NCBI GenBank assembly: GCA_902490315.1
Contig: CABUDK010000012.1
Span: forward strand, 1-30,877
Length of the DNA stretch: 30,877 bases
From: an uncultured Porphyromonas sp.
GTDB lineage: Bacteria > Bacteroidota > Bacteroidia > Bacteroidales > Porphyromonadaceae
Direction of reading: 5' to 3'
The notes under the pieces are model-generated. The model was not told where the DNA came from. It saw nothing but the letters and a program-made list of their open reading frames with translations, and did no database searches. The first letter of the stretch is position 1; every line of letters begins with the position of its first letter. The translations under genes were made by a program, and so were the position numbers. This document shows positions 25,072-30,877 of this stretch, one piece after another.

Positions 25072-25872
25072 ATGAAGAAACTCATTCTATCCACCCTGCT
25101 ACTACTTGGTGTGATGACCTCAGTCTTCGCACAGGAGAAGTATGATCTGCGTCTGAACCTCGAGAAGGGGCAGACCTTCACCTATCAGGTGACAGCCAAC
25201 AATCCTATGACTATCTCTATGATGGGTCAGCAGATGGAGATCAAGCAAAACCAAACTGTCACCTATACCTATAAGGTACAGGACGTCAAGGATGGTAACT
25301 ACCTGATGGAGATCAACATCGATCGTGTCCAAATATCTTCCAGCTCTATGGGGCAGGAGATGAATGTGGATACTGACTCAGAGGCTAAAGACGAAATAAC
25401 GACTCAGATGCGTAAGATGGTCAATCAGAAGGTTACTCAGTGGGTGGACACTAAGCTTAAGCCCCTAGGTGAGCCTGAGGGTGAGGCAGTAGATGACCAA
25501 GTCAAGAAAGGTGTCCTCTCGATGGCAATGGTTCCAGCATTCTTCCCTGAAGAGCCTATAGCACAGGGTGAGTCCTTCACGGTCAATAGTCCGCTTTTCA
25601 CTGGCGAGGATGCTAGTACAAAGTATGAGGGTGTCGTCACACTGGTAGCTGTATCTGATACAGACTATACTTTCCGTGCCAATGGTAAGACGACCGCTAC
25701 TGTAGAGGGCTTAGTCATTGAGGGCAATGGCATAGACAACATCGTCCTCGACCGCAAGACCGGTATGATCAAAAACACATTTGGTACAGTAGCACTCAAG
25801 GGTTCTGGCAACGTACAGGGTACCCAGGCAGAGCTCTCCTCAAATACGATCACCTCGATCCGCCTACTCTAA
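25072..25872 (+). CDS. DUF6263-like exported protein
   Basis: A 266-residue protein with signal peptide MKKLILSTLLLLGVMTSVFAQ. The mature start YDLRLNLEKGQTFTYQ and the repeated short strands (TVTYTYKVQDVKDGNYLMEINIDRVQIS) fit the Bacteroidota DUF6263 family of periplasmic or outer-membrane-associated beta proteins of unknown role. Methionine-rich stretches (PMTISMMGQQMEIK) stand out. Last gene before a clear terminator, 29 bases after ribBA. Confidence 0.75.
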   Translation: MKKLILSTLLLLGVMTSVFAQEKYDLRLNLEKGQTFTYQVTANNPMTISMMGQQMEIKQNQTVTYTYKVQDVKDGNYLMEINIDRVQISSSSMGQEMNVDTDSEAKDEITTQMRKMVNQKVTQWVDTKLKPLGEPEGEAVDDQVKKGVLSMAMVPAFFPEEPIAQGESFTVNSPLFTGEDASTKYEGVVTLVAVSDTDYTFRANGKTTATVEGLVIEGNGIDNIVLDRKTGMIKNTFGTVALKGSGNVQGTQAELSSNTITSIRLL

Positions 25873-25927
25873 CGCTGCGCTACAAGCTACGGACTTCAAC
25901 GCCCCTTCAGTGTACATAATATAATAA

Positions 25928-25967
25928 GGAAGGCATCTGCTCCTCGTCGAGGGCAGGTGCCTTTCTT
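25928..25967 (+). terminator. Intrinsic terminator of the nusB-DUF6263 operon
   Basis: AGGCATCTGC (25931-25940) pairs with GCAGGTGCCT (25953-25962), extended by an inner CCTC/GAGG stem, then CTTTCTTC. It follows the stop by about 56 bases. Confidence 0.85.
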
Positions 25968-25997
25968 CAATTGTAGTCGCTCACTAGAAAATAGAAA

Positions 25998-26140
25998 TCC
26001 TCCACGAAGGAAAGGATAAATTCCTCCGAACTTTCATTTGATTCTTCCGAAGTTTCATTTGATTCTTCCGAAGTTTTACTTCATTCCTCGGAGGAAATAG
26101 AGATTTCCTACGGAGGAATTTCGCAATTTCCTCGGAGGAA
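25998..26140 (-). repeat. Phased palindrome array C (seven sites, 21-22.5 bp period)
   Basis: Imperfect palindromes have centres at about 26004.5, 26027, 26048, 26069, 26090, 26111.5 and 26134. Two central CTTCCGAAG sites are flanked by TTCCTCGGAGGAA-type sites, the same build as arrays A and B. The core reads on the minus strand, opposite to both flanking genes. It sits 30 bases after the terminator and about 115 bases before the ybeY promoter. The rest of the 25873-26370 gap holds that terminator, the promoter and a short reading frame. Confidence 0.85.
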
Positions 26141-26255
26141 TTTACTACTTCTGAACCAAAAGCGTCTTGGTTACGAGTAGCCTTGCTTATCATGCCTCGG
26201 ATCTAGAGTTTACTCGTCCTGAAAAATAAGAGTTAGCCAACGTTTGTCAGTACGC

Positions 26256-26285
26256 TTTGTAAGTCTAAAGAAAGCATTACCTTTG
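26256..26285 (+). promoter_or_regulatory. Promoter of the ybeY operon
   Basis: -33 TTTG at 26256-26259 and a perfect -7 TACCTTTG at 26278-26285, spacer 18 bases. This is the best full Bacteroidota-type promoter in the window. Confidence 0.7.
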
Positions 26286-26292
26286 CAATACC

Positions 26293-26361
26293 ATGCGAGA
26301 CTGCCAAAGTCAACAGCCTCACAAGATTGCAAGCAATGCCTGCATGCAGATAGATTTATAG
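26293..26361 (+). CDS. Possible 22-codon upstream reading frame before ybeY
   Basis: ATG at 26293 opens 22 codons (M R D C Q S Q Q P H ...) ending in TAG, nine bases before the ybeY ATG. It begins about 8 bases after the -7 element, so the transcript could start at or next to this ATG. It may be a leader peptide or chance; only its position argues for it. Confidence 0.25.
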   Translation: MRDCQSQQPHKIASNACMQIDL

Positions 26362-26370
26362 AGACGAGAT

Positions 26371-26898
26371 ATGCAATTTAACTACTATTCGGACAACGAA
26401 CTGTTGATGCCACCGATTAGGCGACAAATCGCCAACCGTTGGATGCGTCGTGTATGCGAGGAGATGAATCGCACGGTCGGAGAGATTAACTTTCAGTACA
26501 CTGATGATGAAGGTATCCTGAGAGCAAATAAAGCATTTCTCCAGCATGATTACTATACAGATGTCATAACCTTCCCTCGCGAGAGTGAGCAGGAGGGCGA
26601 CGATGCAATCTATGGCGATATACTCATTAGCATCGACACTGTCGCGACAAATGCGCAGGAGCTGGGCGTGCCGTTCGAGCAGGAGCTGTACCGTGTGATG
26701 ATACATGGCATCTTGCACCTCTTGGGCATCGATGATCAGACGGACTCTGAGCGGGAGCTGATGCATATGGCTGAGGACAGAGCACTCATGCAGCTGGAAG
26801 AGATGCTAGAGGGTCGCGACTACTTTCGTGAGCAGGGCGGAGCGAGGTTCTTCAAATATGTCGACAAGGTGTGCGCCGAAGATAGGGCTGCAAACTAA
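26371..26898 (+). CDS. ybeY: YbeY, rRNA maturation endoribonuclease
   Basis: A 175-residue protein of the UPF0054 family, needed for 16S rRNA 3'-end maturation and ribosome quality control. The family block MIHGILHLLGIDDQTDSERELM gives zinc ligands His112 and His116; the third position, His in E. coli (H-x3-H-x5-H), is Asp122 here. TDVITFP and YGDILISI match the conserved core. First gene of an operon, 17 bases before tsaD. Asp at the third position probably reflects the lineage and not decay. Confidence 0.94.
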   Translation: MQFNYYSDNELLMPPIRRQIANRWMRRVCEEMNRTVGEINFQYTDDEGILRANKAFLQHDYYTDVITFPRESEQEGDDAIYGDILISIDTVATNAQELGVPFEQELYRVMIHGILHLLGIDDQTDSERELMHMAEDRALMQLEEMLEGRDYFREQGGARFFKYVDKVCAEDRAAN

Positions 26899-26915
26899 TC
26901 TTACGATAGAGCATC

Positions 26916-27944
26916 ATGACATCTTCATCTTCTCTAATCTTAGGTATCGAGAGCTCGTGCGATGATACCTCGGCCGCAGTACTTCGGGGTGGGCTCCTCT
27001 GTAGCAACGTGATCGCAAGTCAAGAGGTACACAGCAAGTATGGAGGCGTGGTGCCCGAGCTGGCTTCACGAGCTCACCTACAGAACATCGTCCCCGTCGT
27101 GCAGCAGGCGGTAGCACGGGCTGGTGTCACACTAGCTGATCTAGATGCGATTGCTTACACACGCGGTCCAGGGCTTCTCGGGTCGCTCATCGTCGGGACC
27201 AACTTTGCCAAGGGGCTGAGCTTAGCACTTCAGATCCCACTCGTCGAGGTCAATCACCTGCAGGCACACGTTCTCGCACACTTCATCGCTAAGCCTGAGG
27301 AGCCACATACACCACCGCCATTTCCCTACCTATGCCTACTCGTCTCAGGAGGTAATTCACAGATTGTACAGGTCAATGCACCTGATGATATGCGCATACT
27401 GGGGCAGACGATTGACGATGCCGCTGGCGAAGCTTTTGACAAGTGCGCCAAGGTGATGGGTCTCGGCTACCCAGGGGGACCGATCGTCAATAAGCTCGCC
27501 AATGAGGGTGACGCTGAGCGTTTTCACTTTAGTAAGCCACAGGTGCCAGGGCTGGACTACAGCTTTAGCGGGCTGAAGACCTCTTTCCTCTACACCCTAC
27601 GAGATGAACTAGCCAAGGATGCTGACTTTGTTGCGAAAAACAAAGCGGACCTCTGCGCTTCACTTCAAAAGACGGTCATCGACATCCTCATGAGCAAGCT
27701 ACTACGCGCCAGCAAGGAGACAGGTATCAAGCACATCGCAGTGGCTGGTGGTGTCTCGGCCAATACGGGTCTGCGTGACGCTTACCACACTTATGCTGAG
27801 CGATACGGCTGGCAGGTCTACATACCACCCTTTGCCTTTACGACAGACAATGCCGCTATGGTCGCCATGGCGGGAAGCTTTGCCTATGAGCGAGGAGCGT
27901 ACGGATCCATAGATGCCGTCCCCTTTGCCAAGACAACCATCTAA
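26916..27944 (+). CDS. tsaD: TsaD, tRNA threonylcarbamoyladenosine transferase
   Basis: A 342-residue ASKHA-fold enzyme that transfers the threonylcarbamoyl group to A37 of ANN-decoding tRNAs (t6A), working with TsaB and TsaE. Motifs: LGIESSCDDTSAAVL at the N-terminus, YTRGPGLLGSL near 81-91, metal-binding His114 and His118 in NHLQAHVLAHF, LVSGGNSQIV near 148, GEAFDKCAK and GGVSANTGLRD. Full length. Second gene of the ybeY operon; pncC starts 10 bases after its stop. Confidence 0.97.
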   Translation: MTSSSSLILGIESSCDDTSAAVLRGGLLCSNVIASQEVHSKYGGVVPELASRAHLQNIVPVVQQAVARAGVTLADLDAIAYTRGPGLLGSLIVGTNFAKGLSLALQIPLVEVNHLQAHVLAHFIAKPEEPHTPPPFPYLCLLVSGGNSQIVQVNAPDDMRILGQTIDDAAGEAFDKCAKVMGLGYPGGPIVNKLANEGDAERFHFSKPQVPGLDYSFSGLKTSFLYTLRDELAKDADFVAKNKADLCASLQKTVIDILMSKLLRASKETGIKHIAVAGGVSANTGLRDAYHTYAERYGWQVYIPPFAFTTDNAAMVAMAGSFAYERGAYGSIDAVPFAKTTI

Positions 27945-27954
27945 TCCACACCTT

Positions 27955-28446
27955 ATGCTGACACCTCAGACGACAGAAGAGCAGCTACAGCGTCTCATCG
28001 CACACTGGCTAGAGCAGCATGAGACCGTCTCGACCTGTGAGAGCTGTACGGGAGGCTACATAGCGAGTCAGCTCACGTCGCATGCGGGCAGTTCGCGCTG
28101 GTTCCAGGGAGCACTCGTGACTTATCAGATAGAGCTCAAGGAGAGACTAGCCTACGTGCCAGCCGCCACCATTGAGCAGTATGGCGTCGTGAGCCGAGAG
28201 GTCGCTGAGGCGATGGCTAGCGGAGCGCGTCAGGCTTGTCGTAGCACCATCGGCATAGCGACCACAGGCGTGGCAGGACCAGCAGGCGGTACGTATGAGA
28301 CACCTGTCGGGACCGTTTGCGTCGCTATAGCGTCACCTAGGGGCATTTACTCAGCACGCTTGGAGTGCGCAGGCTCTCGACAAGATATCATACGACAGAC
28401 CTATGGCGAAGTGATCGATCAGCTCTACCAATTGACACTACACTAA
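27955..28446 (+). CDS. pncC: CinA C-terminal-domain protein (NMN amidohydrolase, PncC)
   Basis: A 163-residue stand-alone CinA C-terminal domain. ATG at 27955 is chosen over one inside tsaD because it starts just before conserved sequence. Motifs: TCESCTGGYIASQLT near residues 27-41, FQGALVTYQ, YGVVSREVAEAMASGAR and TTGVAGPAGGT. Such proteins deamidate nicotinamide mononucleotide in the pyridine-nucleotide salvage cycle. Third gene of the ybeY operon, next gene 35 bases on. Confidence 0.92.
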   Translation: MLTPQTTEEQLQRLIAHWLEQHETVSTCESCTGGYIASQLTSHAGSSRWFQGALVTYQIELKERLAYVPAATIEQYGVVSREVAEAMASGARQACRSTIGIATTGVAGPAGGTYETPVGTVCVAIASPRGIYSARLECAGSRQDIIRQTYGEVIDQLYQLTLH

Positions 28447-28481
28447 CCCTTTTCACTATCACACGCAACGAATAGACTACA

Positions 28482-29897
28482 ATGAAGCGACTATACCACA
28501 CCACCTTGCTAGTTATCCTAGCACTTTGCTCCTTTGCCCTGACCGTGCATGCTCAGAAAGCTTACGTCGGTCTAGAGTATCAGTTGAGCTACAACGACAA
28601 CTGGGGAGCCAATCGCCCTGTCATCCTAACCGTCTATCCCAACAGTCCTGCTGCGCAGGCTGGACTACGAGGTGGCGACATCATCGAGGCTATCAATGGA
28701 CGAGAGACCCACACGATGCCCGAGGAGGAGATGATACGCCTGCTGCAAGGCGCGGGGGGCGCCTCTGTCGATCTGCTCGTTTCTAACTTTGCCTACCATC
28801 GTGTGGAGCGTCATCTCAAGCCGATCGCTCAGCCTGCCAATGCGCTCACGGAGCGTGACATAGCTCATGCCTTTGGTATGTATAGCCTGGAGGACGAGTC
28901 CGATATATTGATCTCTTACCCCATCAGCTCAGGCACGGAGGGCAAGACAGACTTGATCAACTATGAGACCTTCGGCTTCGTGCGAACCAATAAGCAGTAC
29001 ACCAATCGGGACGTCCTCATTGAGCAGCAGATTACCGAAGCGCTACAAGCTAAGGGGCTCACCTATGATCAAAAGAATCCTGACCTCCTCGTAGATACTT
29101 ACTATAGTATCTCCGAAAACGGGACCTACGACGCCGCTGCAGCTCGTCGCTCTGCCGTGCAAACGTCGCTACGCATCGACCCCAAGGCGCATAAGCTCGT
29201 CGAGCTACCAATCCTTCCTATGGGGAGCAACAAGTCGCTGGCTCGCTTTTATCTTAAGTTTGGCATCACCATATACAGTGGTGTCAACGAGCACAAGATG
29301 CTATGGACGAGCGAAGCCGAGGAGCTACTCTCTGACGACTATACGCTGACCGATTACACCGCCCTGACGGTGCCTGTGATGCTCTTGCAGTTTCCCTTCA
29401 CGCGCTACTTCAATTCGCTCGTCGTGCGCTTTGCCACTCACAGACACCTATCGCTAGGCATCAACTATCAGGCAAACAACATCTCAACCATCCACTCATT
29501 ACCGCTGCACTCTCCTGCTGCCGAGGCGGGACTACGTGCTGGTGACGAGATTATTGCCATCAATGGCCGCCATCTAGGCACTGCAGACGAACTCTCTAAG
29601 GGTTATCTGGCATTTGTCAAGAAGAGCATGGCCTGTCGCACACTGGAGCTACCTTTTGCGATTAAAAATGGACCAACCAATTGTCGCTATTGGGATTCGG
29701 AGGACTATGCTCGAGTCGCTAAACTACTCGACAAGGATAAGTACTTCGGAGGCTTTAGCTACCTCTTCGCGTTCAACCCCTGGATCACGACAACTCCCCG
29801 CACGGGTGTCACCATCGACTACCTGCGTGACGGCGTGATGCTGCGTGTCGTCGTAGAGCCTAAGCTGCAAGAGTCTTGCTACGTGACGCTTGAGTAG
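28482..29897 (+). CDS. Exported PDZ - DUF4136-like - PDZ protein
   Basis: A 471-residue protein with signal peptide (core LLVILALCSFAL, cleavage near VHAQK). A first PDZ domain at about 28-105 contains VYPNSPAAQAGLRGGDIIEAING. The middle (about 155-310) resembles DUF4136: ETFGFVR, then IEQQITEALQAKGLTYDQKNPDLLVDTYY and a later HKMLWTSEAEE. A second PDZ at about 325-400 has LPLHSPAAEAGLRAGDEIIAING. No protease domain is present, so it is probably a scaffold or sensor in the periplasm or outer membrane. Between pncC and queA, 40 bases before the latter. Confidence 0.78.
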   Translation: MKRLYHTTLLVILALCSFALTVHAQKAYVGLEYQLSYNDNWGANRPVILTVYPNSPAAQAGLRGGDIIEAINGRETHTMPEEEMIRLLQGAGGASVDLLVSNFAYHRVERHLKPIAQPANALTERDIAHAFGMYSLEDESDILISYPISSGTEGKTDLINYETFGFVRTNKQYTNRDVLIEQQITEALQAKGLTYDQKNPDLLVDTYYSISENGTYDAAAARRSAVQTSLRIDPKAHKLVELPILPMGSNKSLARFYLKFGITIYSGVNEHKMLWTSEAEELLSDDYTLTDYTALTVPVMLLQFPFTRYFNSLVVRFATHRHLSLGINYQANNISTIHSLPLHSPAAEAGLRAGDEIIAINGRHLGTADELSKGYLAFVKKSMACRTLELPFAIKNGPTNCRYWDSEDYARVAKLLDKDKYFGGFSYLFAFNPWITTTPRTGVTIDYLRDGVMLRVVVEPKLQESCYVTLE

Positions 29898-29937
29898 TAT
29901 CATAAAACTAATCAGAGGATCGAGAGTATGTGTGACA

Positions 29938-30877
29938 AGCCCCATACGCAGCACTGGGTCGATATAGATATCAACGACTACGACTACCCGCTTCCCGACG
30001 AGCGTATCGCAGCGCATCCGCTGGCGGAGCGTGACCAGTGCCGGCTCCTCCTAAGCGATGCCACGGGGAGGCTGGAGGATCACACCTTTGCCGAGCTGCC
30101 ACACCTGCTCCCGCCTCATGCGCTTCTCATTCGCAACAACACGCGGGTCATCAAGGCGCGAATCTTCTTTGTCAAAGCCACGGGAGCCCGCATCGAGATA
30201 CTCTGCTTAGACCCATACAGACCTGTCAGCTATGAGGAGAGCCTTGCCTCGCTCGGTGCATGCTCCTGGCACTGCCTTGTGGGCAACTCGAAGAAGTGGC
30301 GCCCCGAGCAGACCATCGCTTGCACGCTACCATTAGCTGGCGGACAAAGCATCACGCTACAAGCGAGTAGAGAAGCGGAGACACCAGACATAGTCACCTT
30401 TAGCTGGAGCGACGAGACCAAGACCTTTGGCGAGATACTAGAGCTATGCGGTCAGTTACCCATCCCTCCTTATCTCAATCGAGAGACTGAGAGCAGCGAT
30501 CTCACCGACTATCAGACCGTCTACGCTCGTATAGAGGGCTCCGTGGCAGCGCCGACAGCGGGACTACACTTCACGCCAGAGTTAGATGACAGGCTCCTTG
30601 CTGAGGGGCATCGCATTACCGAGCTAACGCTCCATGTCGGTGCGGGAACCTTCCTACCAGTCAAGGGTCATCAGGTCGCTGATCATCAGATGCACAGTGA
30701 GTATTGTAGTGTGCCGACCGCAACCTTGGAGACACTACTAGAGCATATCGACAGCCCCTTTGTACCCATTGGGACAACCTCTGTACGCACCTTGGAGAGC
30801 CTCTACTGGTATGCCGTTGCTTTGCAGCAAGCAGAGCAGGAGGGTGGGGATGTGGCAGAGCCCTTTCACCTAGATCA
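29938..30877 (+). CDS. queA: QueA, SAM:tRNA ribosyltransferase-isomerase (partial, runs off the window)
   Basis: The first 313 codons of QueA, which transfers and isomerises ribose from S-adenosylmethionine onto 7-aminomethyl-7-deazaguanine in tRNA, the step giving epoxyqueuosine. Motifs: YPLPDERIAAHPL near residue 20, RNNTRVIKAR near 70, YQTVYARIEGSVAAPTAGLHFT near 195-216, LHVGAGTFLPVKGH, MHSEYCSVP and GTTSVRTLES. The 3' end lies beyond the window. Last visible gene of the ybeY operon. Confidence 0.96.

Overview
The window looks like chromosomal DNA of a Bacteroidota species, most likely Porphyromonas or a close relative. The reasons are a secreted protease with a type IX secretion C-terminal sorting domain, Bacteroidota-type families (DUF4252, DUF6263, long-form NusB, YjgP/YjgQ permease with a C-terminal extension, GH92, large alpha-2-macroglobulin), and repeated TAnnTTTG (usually TACCTTTG) -7 promoter elements with few Shine-Dalgarno sequences. 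Genus and species are inference. No phage, insertion sequence, CRISPR array or integrase was seen.

Layout. 1-30 is the tail of an unidentified gene, followed by a UUCG-loop terminator. 493-1077 is a small outer-membrane barrel protein. 1074-8035 (minus) is an operon transcribed alpha-2-macroglobulin, HD phosphohydrolase, engB. 8460-11300 (minus) is a T9SS-exported trypsin/lysyl-endopeptidase-like protease. 11353-12434 (minus) is lrgAB. 12685-13254 is a DUF4252 protein. 13354-14914 (minus) holds a universal stress protein fused to a DUF2007-like domain and a small HTH protein. 15075-17311 (minus) is a DciA-like protein overlapping a divergent GH92 lipoprotein. A tRNA-Leu(CAA) follows at 17440-17523. 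17576-20278 (minus) is an overlapping SDR / acyl-CoA synthetase / HExxH membrane-protein operon. 20669-25872 (plus) is nusB, YjgP/YjgQ permease, ribBA and a DUF6263 protein. 26371-30877 (plus) is ybeY, tsaD, pncC, a PDZ-DUF4136-PDZ protein and queA (cut by the window edge).

Much of the right half serves RNA and translation: NusB in rRNA antitermination, YbeY in 16S maturation, TsaD in t6A, QueA in queuosine, with EngB in 50S assembly on the left. The left half is envelope and secreted functions.

The most unusual feature is a family of intergenic arrays at about 195-314, 8144-8330 and 25998-26140. Each is a run of 6-9 imperfect palindromes (TTCCTCSGAGGAA or CTTCGGAAG type) whose centres are spaced 21-22.5 bp, two helical turns apart. 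Each lies between a terminator and the next promoter. A shorter two-unit relative with 22 bp phasing lies at 20404-20445. I do not recognise them as a described element; they look like phased protein-binding arrays or a lineage-specific intergenic repeat.
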